A program made the translations under genes and the position numbers. A model generated the notes under the pieces. The model worked only from the letters and a program-made list of their open reading frames with translations, was not told the DNA's origin and did not search any database. 64,000 nucleotides of DNA from Candidatus Ferrigenium bremense (lineage in GTDB: Bacteria > Pseudomonadota > Gammaproteobacteria > Burkholderiales > Gallionellaceae), in NCBI GenBank assembly GCA_019449635.1, contig JAGRPI010000013.1:34813-98812 (forward strand). The letters are read 5' to 3'. Within the stretch, counting starts at the first letter, position 1. Every line of letters begins with the position of its first letter. Positions 15,185 through 22,729 of this stretch are shown one piece after another.

Positions 15185-17122
15185 TCATTTAACCACAGCC
15201 TGCATATTGCCCTGCGTCACGCGCTTCAGACGCGTAATCAGCTCACTCCACGAAACGTCGCGATTGTAGCCCATCACGGTGATTGCCGGAATGCCGCCGC
15301 CCTTGATGATAGCGTAAGCCGCGCCGTTGCCGTTGTCCACGCCGCCCATCGCGCACACGCCGTTGCGCAGCTTGCAGCTCCAGCCAATGCGCTCGTAACC
15401 GAAATTCTCGAAGAAGCGCAGATAGCTGCGCTGGATCGCTGCTGCCGCGCCCGCTCCACCCAGCGCGGAGATATTCTGTACCGCTTTCTGACTGATCTTT
15501 CTGGGATAGTTTCCCGCGCTGCTGGATACGCGCGCATCGAAGCGCGCCGGCTGCCAATCCTGCAGCTCCAGATTGTTCACATCCACGTCGATGCGCCCCT
15601 GCATGTTGCCGAACGAAAAAGTGCGCGTCAGCAGGTCGAGGTCGAGCTCGCGCATATTCAGGTTGCCGGACAGGCGCGGCGCACGCCCGAACGGATCGGT
15701 CAGTTTAAGCTGCGTCGCCACCACCGTACCGTCGAACACGTTGAACAGCAGCGCGCCATCCACATTGACTTCATGACCATCATAACTGACCCTGGGAATG
15801 CGCCCCGCCAAGGTGCCGAGCATCTTCGGCCAGCCCGCCGCCTGGCTGAATTGTTCCATCGAAATCCGGCTGAGCGAGGCGGCGAATTGCCAATGCCACT
15901 CGGCATCTTTTCGCTGCATCCTGAAATCGTGCAGTTCGAGTTTGCCGTCCAGAACCGGTAAAACACCCTGCGCCACGCTGAAATCCATGCCGCGCATCTG
16001 CACCGCCCACTGCCCGCTGCCCAGCGGCACGCCGAGCAGCGCACCGCCGGCGAAAGCGATACTGGCAGTGCGTGGCGCATCCGCCTGCCAGTCGATCTCG
16101 CTGTTCACGCCAAGCAGCGCGAAACGCCGTTCCGCATCGGCAATGCCCGCATCGCGCAAGGCCAGACGCAGCGATTGCGTCGCGCCGTCGCGGTATTGCC
16201 AGTCCACATCGGCATGGCCATACAAGGACGATTCGGCCAGCACGCCCTTGTCGAGGAATGGCTTGATGTAATCGGCAAACAATTTTTCCAGTGCGAGGTT
16301 GTCGCCGCGCGCCGTGCATTCCACCAACACACCCTGCTTCATGTCCCAAAGCGCCGCAAATTGCACGCGCCCGGCTTCCGGCTGATCGATGATGGCCTGT
16401 TCGATTTTGAGCGATGTGCCTGCAAGGCTGCCGGATGCAGCAACCTTATGCCCACCGCGCAGGTACAGCGGCTGCCAGAACATCTCGCCGGACTGCCATG
16501 CGATATCGCCTTGCCAGGTCCAAATGGCGGCCTTGCGCGCGGCTGCGAACTTGATTGTCCCGCGCAGTTTTTCGGCCGCATGCAAGCCGCTGGCATCGCT
16601 GAAACCCGCATCGGCCAACTGCACGTCCGCGGCAACAGCGGCTGCGCCGGACGCATCGCCGCTGATGCGCAGTGTGCCGCTCAATGCGCCCTGATTGAGC
16701 TGCGGCATGAACGCTGGAAGGAAAGTTGCGAGTTGCTTGCCCGGCACATTGCGCAACTGCGCCGAGACTTGCCAGCTGCCCGTAGCGAAGCGGTAGTCGA
16801 ATTCCATGATCGCTCCCGGCAGTTGCGCCAGCTTGCCGCCGTGACAGCTCATGCTTGCCGTGGAAAGCGTGAAGCCCGCGCAACGGATCTGCACGTTGCG
16901 CAGACCGCGCTGCTGTACACGCAACTCGGCGATGCGCAGATCCGCCGAGCCGTCCTCCGGCAGGGTCAGCGTGATGCCGCGCGCGGTAAAGTCCGGTGCG
17001 GCGATATCGGCAACGCTCAGGGAAAATCCGGCGGCACCGGCCGTAAACGAAGCGAACAACAGCGAAGCCTGCACACCCCAATTGCAGCATTGCCTGAAAA
17101 GGAGCAGGCGCACGGAACGCAC
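15185..17122 (-). CDS. ydbH: YdbH-like intermembrane lipid transport protein
   Basis: A 645-residue secreted protein of the YdbH (AsmA-like) superfamily. A signal-like N-terminal helix is followed by long beta-rich repeats expected to form a hydrophobic groove across the periplasm. The C-terminal part contains the family block YPRKISQKAVQNISALGG, RSYLRFFENFGYERIGWSC and GGGIPAITVMGYNR. In E. coli YdbH, with TamB and YhdP, moves phospholipids to the outer membrane. This protein is shorter than the E. coli one (about 880 residues). The start is GTG at 17122, four bases after the stop of the upstream small gene. It is followed by the lipoprotein and ydbL. Confidence 0.85.
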   Translation of the reverse strand: MRSVRLLLFRQCCNWGVQASLLFASFTAGAAGFSLSVADIAAPDFTARGITLTLPEDGSADLRIAELRVQQRGLRNVQIRCAGFTLSTASMSCHGGKLAQLPGAIMEFDYRFATGSWQVSAQLRNVPGKQLATFLPAFMPQLNQGALSGTLRISGDASGAAAVAADVQLADAGFSDASGLHAAEKLRGTIKFAAARKAAIWTWQGDIAWQSGEMFWQPLYLRGGHKVAASGSLAGTSLKIEQAIIDQPEAGRVQFAALWDMKQGVLVECTARGDNLALEKLFADYIKPFLDKGVLAESSLYGHADVDWQYRDGATQSLRLALRDAGIADAERRFALLGVNSEIDWQADAPRTASIAFAGGALLGVPLGSGQWAVQMRGMDFSVAQGVLPVLDGKLELHDFRMQRKDAEWHWQFAASLSRISMEQFSQAAGWPKMLGTLAGRIPRVSYDGHEVNVDGALLFNVFDGTVVATQLKLTDPFGRAPRLSGNLNMRELDLDLLTRTFSFGNMQGRIDVDVNNLELQDWQPARFDARVSSSAGNYPRKISQKAVQNISALGGAGAAAAIQRSYLRFFENFGYERIGWSCKLRNGVCAMGGVDNGNGAAYAIIKGGGIPAITVMGYNRDVSWSELITRLKRVTQGNMQAVVK

Positions 17123-17126
17123 CCCG

Positions 17127-17399
17127 TTACTTGCTCGGGACGGTTTTATGGAAGCGTTGCACTGCGGAAAACAGGATGGCGATCTCTTGCTGGCTCAAGT
17201 TCGGGTAGGCATCGCGCAAGGTTTGCCGGGCATACATGGTCAGCGATGCGCCTCCCCAACCCTGTTTCGAATCAAAGAACGGCGCAGTCATCCGGCAAGC
17301 TTCCTCGAAAAGCAGGCGCAGGTTGCCATGAACACGGCGTTCTGCAACACCATCGGATCCCACTTCCGGTTTTGAATCTTGATGAACAGGCGAAGACAT
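17127..17399 (-). CDS. conserved hypothetical protein, 90 residues
   Basis: Not recognised. The proposed start ATG at 17399 gives MSSPVHQDSKPEVG; longer in-frame extensions run back through the sodB terminator and are unlikely. The product is soluble, with a predicted helical core (HGNLRLLFEEACRMTAPFF, then LTMYARQTLRDAYPNLS and QQEIAILFSAVQRFHKT). The stop is four bases before the ydbH start, so it is probably co-transcribed as the first gene of the ydbH operon. That placement suggests a link with envelope lipid transport, but nothing in the sequence shows a mechanism. Confidence 0.6.
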   Translation of the reverse strand: MSSPVHQDSKPEVGSDGVAERRVHGNLRLLFEEACRMTAPFFDSKQGWGGASLTMYARQTLRDAYPNLSQQEIAILFSAVQRFHKTVPSK

Positions 17400-17470
17400 G
17401 GAAAAACCTTGAAACGTATATGGAGCGGCAGTGTCATTCAATCGGGTGTATTCGTCAACATGCCCGCCCG

Positions 17471-17499
17471 AACAAAAATCCCGGGGCCGCCCCGGGATT
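17471..17499 (-). terminator. rho-independent terminator of sodB
   Basis: On the minus strand: AATCCCGGGG, three-base loop, CCCCGGGATT, then TTTGTT. It is a 10-bp stem with a T-run, 25 bases after the sodB stop. Confidence 0.9.
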
Positions 17500-17523
17500 C
17501 CGTATTCGGCCGGCTTGATGCGG

Positions 17524-18108
17524 TCAGGCGAAATTCTTCGCCACAAACTCCCAGTTCACCAGGTTGTTGAGAAAGGTCTCGACGAATTTGGGGCGCAGGT
17601 TGCGGTAATCGATGTAGTAAGCATGCTCCCACACGTCCACGCACAGCAAGGCCTTGTCGCCGGTGGTGAGCGGCGTGCCGGCCGCGCCCATGTTGACGAT
17701 GTCCAGGCTGCCGTCGGCCTTCTTCACCAGCCAGGTCCAGCCTGAACCGAAGTTGCCCACAGCGGAAGTCTGGAAGGCCTTCTTGAAATCGTCGAGGCTG
17801 CCCCACTTCCTGTTGATCGCATCCGCCAGCGCGCCGCCGGGCGCGCCGCCGCCGTTCGGCTTCATGCAATTCCAGAAGAAGGTGTGGTTCCATACCTGCG
17901 CGGAATTGTTGTAGAGGCCGCCGGCAGGCGCCTTCTTGACGATGGCCTCCAGCGCAAGGTTCTCGTATTCGGTGCCCTTGATCAGGTTGTTGAGGTTGGT
18001 GACATAGGCCTGATGGTGCTTGCCGTAGTGGTATTCGAAGGTCTCCTTCGACATGTGCGGTTGCAGTGCATCCATCGCGTAGGGTAATGCAGGCAGGGCA
18101 TGTTCCAT
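17524..18108 (-). CDS. sodB: superoxide dismutase [Fe]
   Basis: Cytoplasmic iron superoxide dismutase of 194 residues. Metal ligands are His27 ([11 protein letters not shown]), His75 ([11 protein letters not shown]), Asp158 and His162 ([11 protein letters not shown]). Gln71 just before VWNHTFFW and the [10 protein letters not shown] block are characteristic of Fe rather than Mn enzymes. The ribosome site AAGGAGAACGAC precedes the ATG. A strong terminator follows, so it is a single-gene unit, divergent from the Mut7-C gene with about 115 bases between. Confidence 0.97.
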   Translation of the reverse strand: MEHALPALPYAMDALQPHMSKETFEYHYGKHHQAYVTNLNNLIKGTEYENLALEAIVKKAPAGGLYNNSAQVWNHTFFWNCMKPNGGGAPGGALADAINRKWGSLDDFKKAFQTSAVGNFGSGWTWLVKKADGSLDIVNMGAAGTPLTTGDKALLCVDVWEHAYYIDYRNLRPKFVETFLNNLVNWEFVAKNFA

Positions 18109-18223
18109 CGTCGTTCTCCTTGGATTGTCAGCGGGTTATGGCACGGTGATTCTAGCCAAACGGCCGTTGGCAAACAATGACCTGTGTCACCTATTTTCAC
18201 TATTTGAGGTGTACTATTTTGGC

Positions 18224-18730
18224 ATGAGTTCGATGCCCCGCTTTCTGTGCGACGAAATGCTCGGCCGTCTGTGCCGCTACCTGCGCGCCGCCGGATATGA
18301 CGCGCTGCTGGCCAACGGCGGGCGCGGCGACGGCGAACTGCTGCGGCAAAGCCGTGAGGAAGGGCGCTACTTCCTGACGCAGGACCAACTGGTGCAAGAG
18401 CACAAGGCGGCGCGCGGCGTGGCGCTGCTGCTGCCGCAGGGCAATCTCGACCGGCTCGCCGCTGCACTCGGCGCGCACTTCGGACTCGACTGGCTGGCCC
18501 ATTCCTTCAGCCGCTGCCTGGAGGACAACACGCCGCTGCTTGCGGCAGACGCCGCAGCGCTGGCGCGCGTCCCGGCCGATGCGCTCAGACCGGATGAGCC
18601 GCTGTATCACTGCCCGGCGTGCGGGCGGGTTTACTGGCGCGGTTCGCACTACAAGCGCATGCGCGCGAAGCTGGTCGCATGGCAGTCGGCTAAAACAGAG
18701 GCATCTGCCTCACCTGTGACGGCGGTCTGA
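18224..18730 (+). CDS. Mut7-C RNase-domain protein with zinc ribbon
   Basis: A 168-residue protein of the Mut7-C family, a PIN-like fold predicted to be an RNase. The N-terminal block PRFLCDEMLGRLCRYLRAAG and the acidic residues in NGGRGDGELL and LTQD match the fold. The C-terminal CPACGRVYWRGSHYKRM holds a CxxC zinc knuckle and the usual basic end. The start at 18224 is preferred to an upstream ATG (18125) that would add 33 residues overlapping the sodB promoter area. The ribosome site is weak. Function in bacteria is unknown. Confidence 0.8.
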   Translation: MSSMPRFLCDEMLGRLCRYLRAAGYDALLANGGRGDGELLRQSREEGRYFLTQDQLVQEHKAARGVALLLPQGNLDRLAAALGAHFGLDWLAHSFSRCLEDNTPLLAADAAALARVPADALRPDEPLYHCPACGRVYWRGSHYKRMRAKLVAWQSAKTEASASPVTAV

Positions 18731-18748
18731 AGTTATCGACACAGACGC

Positions 18749-19990
18749 CTAGCCGCACTCCAGCACCGGATACCCGAACCTCCCCATTTCACCTCCTGCC
18801 CTGCGCTTTTGCATCGCGCCGCAGATGGATAGCACGTTGGCGCCATACTTGTGATTGATGGCGTGCAGCGTCTCCAGCAACTGGAGATGTTTCTCCTCCT
18901 GCCGCTGTTCAGCCATCTGAAACAGATCGAAGCTGCCCGGCTGGCGCATGGCGATGTCGCTGGCAATCAGTCCGCATGCCCGGTAATGGCGATCCGGGTC
19001 GTATAGCTCGTCCAGCGCCCTGCCCGCTTCGCCCGCCAACAGAAAGTAATCCGCACTCGGATAGGGCAGATCGGATGTGCTGGCCTGCTTGTCGAATGAC
19101 TTCAGGGTCAGGAACACCGTCAGTTGTCCGGCAGTCAGCCGTTTGGTAATGAGCTCCCTGGATAGCCGCATGGCGTGGTTAAGCAGATGGGCGCGGATGG
19201 TTTGCCTGTCCTGTGTGACCTCGCCCATCGATGCGGTCCTGGCCACGCTCCTGGGCAGCCTGGCTTCGGTCCCTACCTTGTAGAGGGGCGTGCCGTTGAG
19301 CTCGTGCCACAGGTCGGTGCCGGCCTTGCCCAGCAGTCGTCTTATTTCGCGTTCCGGCACGTCCACAAAATCAGCTGCGCTACGAATGCCAAACTTGTTG
19401 AGCAGCGCCTGGCGGTTGCCGCCGATACCGGGGATGTCGCGCACGCTGACGCGTTCCAGAAAATCATGGATACACCTGCCTGCCACGATGGTGGTGCCAT
19501 CGGGCTTGTTGTATTCCGAGGCCATCTTGGCCAGGGTGCGGGTGACGGAGATGCCGACCGAGACGGTGATGCCGGCCTCATGCCGCACGGTGTTACGGAT
19601 ATCGTCGGCGATGGCCCGGTACGGTTTGCGGTACAGGCTGCGCAGCCCGTTCAGGTCCATGAAGCCCTCGTCGATGGAGTATTCCTCGACCACCGGGCTA
19701 TAGCGCCGCAGGATGGCAAACAGCTTGTCGGAGATCTGGCCGTAATAGCGGAAATCGGCGGACAGGAAGATGGCGTCAGGCATTTTTCGCCTGGCTTCCC
19801 AGACCGGCATGCCGGTGGTGATGCCGGCAGCCTTGGCGTCATAAGTCTTGGCGACCACGCAGGCATCCTGGCTGGACAGTACACAGATGGGCCGGCCTTT
19901 CAGGTCGGGGCGGCGCAACTGTTCACAGGAGGCGAAGAAACAGTCCGCATCCACATGCGCGATGGCATTGGGCCAGTTGCTGACGAGCAT
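18749..19990 (-). CDS. Y-family (error-prone) DNA polymerase
   Basis: Translesion polymerase of 413 residues. Catalytic carboxylates are Asp14 (HVDADCFFASCEQ) and Asp107/Glu108 (YSIDEGFMDLNG). The palm, thumb (helix-hairpin VSVRDIPGIGG) and little-finger domains follow in order. The C-terminus is closer to DinB/UmuC-like polymerases found in two-gene cassettes than to ImuB, which lacks the carboxylates. It lies 15 bases after a LexA-like gene on the same strand and shares its promoter, so it should be induced by DNA damage. No beta-clamp motif was clearly identified. Confidence 0.9.
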   Translation of the reverse strand: MLVSNWPNAIAHVDADCFFASCEQLRRPDLKGRPICVLSSQDACVVAKTYDAKAAGITTGMPVWEARRKMPDAIFLSADFRYYGQISDKLFAILRRYSPVVEEYSIDEGFMDLNGLRSLYRKPYRAIADDIRNTVRHEAGITVSVGISVTRTLAKMASEYNKPDGTTIVAGRCIHDFLERVSVRDIPGIGGNRQALLNKFGIRSAADFVDVPEREIRRLLGKAGTDLWHELNGTPLYKVGTEARLPRSVARTASMGEVTQDRQTIRAHLLNHAMRLSRELITKRLTAGQLTVFLTLKSFDKQASTSDLPYPSADYFLLAGEAGRALDELYDPDRHYRACGLIASDIAMRQPGSFDLFQMAEQRQEEKHLQLLETLHAINHKYGANVLSICGAMQKRRAGGEMGRFGYPVLECG

Positions 19991-20005
19991 GATGGATACG
20001 CCGGT

Positions 20006-20584
20006 TTATTTGTACTTGCGAAACTGGCCGACGACGATGCCGAAGATTTCCATGTCACCCTTGGGACGGATGACGGGATAGGCCGGATTGGCGGGGATCA
20101 GCACATACCCGTTCTTCTCCTTGCCGAGGGTCTTCAGGGTGAATTCGTTATCGATGATGGCGATGACCAGGTCGCCCACATTTGCCACGGCGCGCTTTTC
20201 CACTATGACCGTGTCGCCCGGCAGGATGCCGGCATCGATCATGGAATCGCCTTTGACGTTGACCAGCACGGTGCTGGAGGGGTGGGAGACCAGAAACTCA
20301 TCGATGGTCAGCGTGTCATGGTTTGCATCTCCTGCCGGGCTGGGAAAACCGGCACGCACGCTGTCGAAGATGGGGCGCTCGAAGAACCGCCGGCCCGGCT
20401 TGAGGCGCTTTTCCGGGGTGGATTCCAGATAGCCTTGCAGCTTGAGCCTGGCCACCAGTGCCGCCACGGGCGACTTGGATTTCATGCCGACGATGCCCAT
20501 GATGGTCGAATATGGCGGCAACACGCCGTTTTCGGCGTAGTGGTCCTGAAGCTTGGCCAGGTAGGTTGAATCGATATTTTCCAT
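20006..20584 (-). CDS. LexA-like self-cleaving repressor paired with the Y-family polymerase
   Basis: A 192-residue protein with an N-terminal winged-helix segment (about 1-65, PPYSTIMGIVGMKSKSPVAA) and a C-terminal S24 peptidase domain. The cleavage site Ala78-Gly79 (VRAGFPS), Ser114 (KGDSMIDAGI) and Lys151 (FTLKTLG) are present. The Ser-to-Lys distance (37) and the scissile-bond-to-Ser distance equal those of LexA. UmuD lacks the DNA-binding part, so this protein is best seen as a LexA-type repressor that could also serve as a polymerase partner after cleavage. The gene has its own operator-like promoter (20593-20621). Confidence 0.88.
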   Translation of the reverse strand: MENIDSTYLAKLQDHYAENGVLPPYSTIMGIVGMKSKSPVAALVARLKLQGYLESTPEKRLKPGRRFFERPIFDSVRAGFPSPAGDANHDTLTIDEFLVSHPSSTVLVNVKGDSMIDAGILPGDTVIVEKRAVANVGDLVIAIIDNEFTLKTLGKEKNGYVLIPANPAYPVIRPKGDMEIFGIVVGQFRKYK

Positions 20585-20592
20585 GGGTGTGA

Positions 20593-20621
20593 CAATAATG
20601 GAACGAACGTTCTATTGTCAA
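20593..20621 (-). promoter_or_regulatory. SOS-type promoter/operator of the lexA-like/polymerase cassette
   Basis: On the minus strand a perfect TTGACA -35 (20616-20621) is followed by GAACGTTCGTTC (20601-20612) and a TATTGT-like -10 (20592-20597). The GAAC-N4-GTTC palindrome sits in the spacer, where a repressor would block the polymerase. This is the form of LexA box known from Gram-positive bacteria, not the CTG-N10-CAG of E. coli. The ATG is eight bases after the -10. Confidence 0.65.
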
Positions 20622-20679
20622 GGTAATTAACCACCCTGATGGCTTGCCGGGCAGCGCGACGCTCCATCCAGCCTGCGGA

Positions 20680-20838
20680 TCACTCCGCTTCGCTCAACAT
20701 CCCGTCCGCGAACAGCAGCGCGCAACGCACCGTCTTGCCCGCATAGACGGCCTGCATCGCGGCCCGATATTCCTGCATCTGTGCGCGGTAACGTGCCGCG
20801 TCTTCGCTGTCGCCCAGCTTGTAGTCCAGCCCGCGTAG
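20680..20838 (-). pseudogene. duplicated 3' end of the addA-like gene
   Basis: The minus strand reads GLDYKLGDSEDAARYRAQMQ, then EYRAAMQAVYAGKTVRC and ALLFADGMLSEAE followed by a stop. This is the last 50 or so codons of the helicase gene that ends at 22730 (KLGDSEDPARYRAQMQEYR). DNA identity is about 80-85% by eye, with the frame intact. There is no start. It marks the left border of the HicBA/peroxidase insert, about 2 kb from the intact copy. It probably arose when the insert displaced the original 3' end. Confidence 0.8.
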
Positions 20839-20872
20839 GGCGCATTAGCCGCAAGGCGTAATGCGCCGAATG
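20835..20872. repeat. GTAGGGCGCATT palindromic unit
   Basis: GTAGGGCGCATTAGCC-GCAAGG-CGTAATGCGCC: an imperfect hairpin directly joined to the addA remnant. Same family as 1564, 21345 and 22581-22640. Confidence 0.65.
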
Positions 20873-20907
20873 TTGACCTTCCTTACGCCAAGCTACCCCC
20901 GCAAGGC

Positions 20908-20913
20908 TATAAT
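20908..20913 (+). promoter_or_regulatory. candidate -10 box for hicBA
   Basis: A perfect TATAAT lies 22 bases before hicB. No good -35 is seen at the standard distance (TTACGC at 20883, spacer 19). Autoregulation by HicB would be expected from the family. Confidence 0.4.
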
Positions 20914-20935
20914 GCCAGCCCAAGGAGGGTTAGCC

Positions 20936-21157
20936 ATGCATGTCCAACTTACCGCCGTATTCCAGCAAGTGCCGGAAGGCTATATCGCCTTTGTCGAAGA
21001 GCTGCCGGGCGCAAATACCCAGGGCGATACGCTGGAGGAGGCGCGTTCCAATCTCGCCGAAGCCATAGAGATCGTTCTCGAAACAAACCGCGCCCTTGCC
21101 GAAGAGGAACTCAAAGGAAAGGACGTCATCCGCGAGCAGATCATCCTCGCGGCATGA
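20936..21157 (+). CDS. hicB: HicB-family antitoxin
   Basis: A 73-residue type II antitoxin with the partial RNase H-like HicB fold (VQLTAVFQQVPEGYIAFVEELPGANTQGDT then LEEARSNLAEAIEIVL, quoted here in two parts because they are contiguous blocks of the family). It lacks a separate DNA-binding domain, as in short HicB forms. A strong AAGGAGGG lies seven bases before the ATG at 20936. It overlaps hicA by four bases (ATGA), the usual antitoxin-first order of this subfamily, giving translational coupling. It neutralises the HicA mRNA interferase. Confidence 0.88.
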   Translation: MHVQLTAVFQQVPEGYIAFVEELPGANTQGDTLEEARSNLAEAIEIVLETNRALAEEELKGKDVIREQIILAA

Positions 21158-21339
21158 AGCGCCTCGACTTGCTGCGCCATCTTGAAGCGCATGGCTGCAA
21201 GTTTTTACGCGAGGGCGGCAGCCACACGGTTTATTTCAATCCTGCCGCACGCAAGGCCTCGACCATCCCGCGCCACCGCGAAATCAACGAAATGCTGGCG
21301 CGCAAAATCTGCAAAGACCTCGAAGTACCCCTTCCATAG
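21154..21339 (+). CDS. hicA: HicA-family mRNA interferase toxin
   Basis: A 61-residue toxin with a double-stranded-RNA-binding-like fold. The catalytic histidine lies in REGGSHTVYFNP (His24), and the typical basic C-terminal part IPRHREINEMLARKICKDL follows. HicA cleaves mRNA independently of ribosomes. It overlaps hicB by four bases. The pair lies in a 2-kb insert between two copies of the addA 3' end. Confidence 0.9.
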   Translation: MKRLDLLRHLEAHGCKFLREGGSHTVYFNPAARKASTIPRHREINEMLARKICKDLEVPLP

Positions 21340-21344
21340 CCTGC

Positions 21345-21395
21345 GTAGGGCGCATTCCCCTCGCCGTCTGGTCGAATAGCTAGTGGCTGTTTCAG
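21345..21395. repeat. fused fragments of two repeat families
   Basis: GTAGGGCGCATTCCCC (21345-21360) joins GTCGAATAGCTAGTGGCTGTTTC (about 21372-21394), the degenerate TAGTCGAATGGCTAGT unit. It separates hicA from the peroxidase gene. Nothing else was recognised in the 21340-21563 gap. Confidence 0.5.
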
Positions 21396-21563
21396 AGGAG
21401 AATCAACTTCGGCGAGCTGTTGCAGCAGTACGCTTTAAGGTGTTTACTTGTCGCCATGCGTCTCGTCGCAGCATCAGCAGGAACTGCCGGGATGTTCTCA
21501 AATTGTAGCTGCCGAGTACTTGATGTCGCTTATAAGTTCTTCAACCCAATGAAAGGAACTGAT

Positions 21564-22571
21564 ATGGATACCAATAGAAACGCTCTGCTGACCTGCCTGT
21601 TAACCGGGACGCTGACCCTCACCGCTCCGTGCTGCGCGGTGGCAGCAAACGAAGTAACTGCGGAGCAGGTAGTAACTGCCCTCGAGGATACTTTTGGCGT
21701 GACGCCCGGAGAGCGCCGCAATCACACCAAAGGCACTTGCGCAGCCGGTGAGTTTGTCGGCACGTCCGAGGCTGCGTCCTATTCGCGTTCGGCGCTGTTT
21801 TCAGGGAAACCCGTGCCAGTCGTCGCGCGCTTCTCCCTGGCCGGCGGCAATCCCAAGGCGCCTGATACGGCAAAAAGCGCGCGAGGCATGGCGCTGGAAT
21901 TCAGACTGCCCGGTGACAACCTGCAGCATATAACGATGCTGAACACGCCCGTGTTCGGCGCGGCACAGCCGCAGACATTTCTCGATATGATTGTCGCGTC
22001 AAAGGCGGACCCGGCGACAGGTAAACCAGACCCGGAGAAAATCAGGGTATTCAAGGCAAATCATCCCGACAACCTGGCGCAGGCGGCATTTCTCGCCAAC
22101 AACAACCCGCCAACGAGTTATGCCAATAGTGCCTATTTTGGCATTCACACGTTCAAGTTTATCAATCGCGACAACAAGACCACGTATGTACGCTGGCGTT
22201 TCGTTCCACAGGATGGGGAAAAACGGCTGTCCGATGACGAACTCAAATCCTCGCCGCCGAATTTCCTTGAGCAGGCATTGATTGAACGAACGAAGCGGGG
22301 GCCGGTGCGCTGGGACATGCTGATTGCCCTCGGTGAACCGGGCGACACCGAGGACAACCCGACGATAGCATGGCCTGAAAAACGCAAGACGGTTAAGGTT
22401 GGAACCCTGACGATTTCTTCGGCGATGCCGCAGAAGGTTGGCGAGTGCGAAAAAATCAACTTCGATCCTCTGGTGATGGCGGACGGCATCGCACCGACGA
22501 ATGACCCCATCCTTCTCTTCCGCTCACCAGCCTACGCGTTCTCGTTCGCCAAGCGGATGGGCGGGTTGTAA
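21564..22571 (+). CDS. secreted catalase-related peroxidase
   Basis: A 335-residue protein of the short catalase-related (SrpA-like) family, with a signal peptide (MDTNRNALLTCLLTGTLTL..., cleavage near VAANE), so probably periplasmic. Heme-pocket features: the distal histidine in RRNHTKGTCAAGEF, RFSLAGGNPKAPDTAK, the asparagine in NTPVFGAA, and the C-terminal proximal tyrosine region LFRSPAYAFSFAKRMGG. Family members are heme peroxidases with little catalase activity. The ATG at 21564 has GAAAGGAACT upstream; a longer frame from 21420 has no ribosome site. It sits in the bracketed insert with hicBA. Confidence 0.85.
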   Translation: MDTNRNALLTCLLTGTLTLTAPCCAVAANEVTAEQVVTALEDTFGVTPGERRNHTKGTCAAGEFVGTSEAASYSRSALFSGKPVPVVARFSLAGGNPKAPDTAKSARGMALEFRLPGDNLQHITMLNTPVFGAAQPQTFLDMIVASKADPATGKPDPEKIRVFKANHPDNLAQAAFLANNNPPTSYANSAYFGIHTFKFINRDNKTTYVRWRFVPQDGEKRLSDDELKSSPPNFLEQALIERTKRGPVRWDMLIALGEPGDTEDNPTIAWPEKRKTVKVGTLTISSAMPQKVGECEKINFDPLVMADGIAPTNDPILLFRSPAYAFSFAKRMGGL

Positions 22572-22580
22572 TAAGACCTC

Positions 22581-22640
22581 GTAGGGCGCATTCCCCCTGC
22601 GGGGACGAGAGCCGCAAGGCGTAATGCGCCGAATATTGGG
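22581..22640. repeat. GTAGGGCGCATT palindromic unit
   Basis: GTAGGGCGCATTCCCC...CCGCAAGGCGTAATGCGCC: hairpin with an inner CCCCCTGCGGGG stem. It lies between the peroxidase gene and the addA end, the right-hand border of the insert. Confidence 0.65.
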
Positions 22641-22729
22641 AATGTCCGGGGGGTAGCCTTGCATAGCCATCTGACCGAATAATTATACAACGCTCGCTAA
22701 GTCATTGGTTAACGCTGCGCTACCCCGCC

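Noticed and set aside
18224..18730. Mut7-C protein as a toxin of a toxin-antitoxin pair
   Set aside because: No small partner gene is adjacent and the zinc-ribbon form is usually a lone gene.
20592..20622. E. coli-type LexA box (CTG-N10-CAG) at the polymerase cassette
   Set aside because: No CTG/CAG pair at the right spacing; the palindrome is GAAC-N4-GTTC.
21420..21563. Extended N-terminus of the peroxidase (start 21420)
   Set aside because: No ribosome site, and the signal peptide begins at the ATG at 21564, which has a good one.
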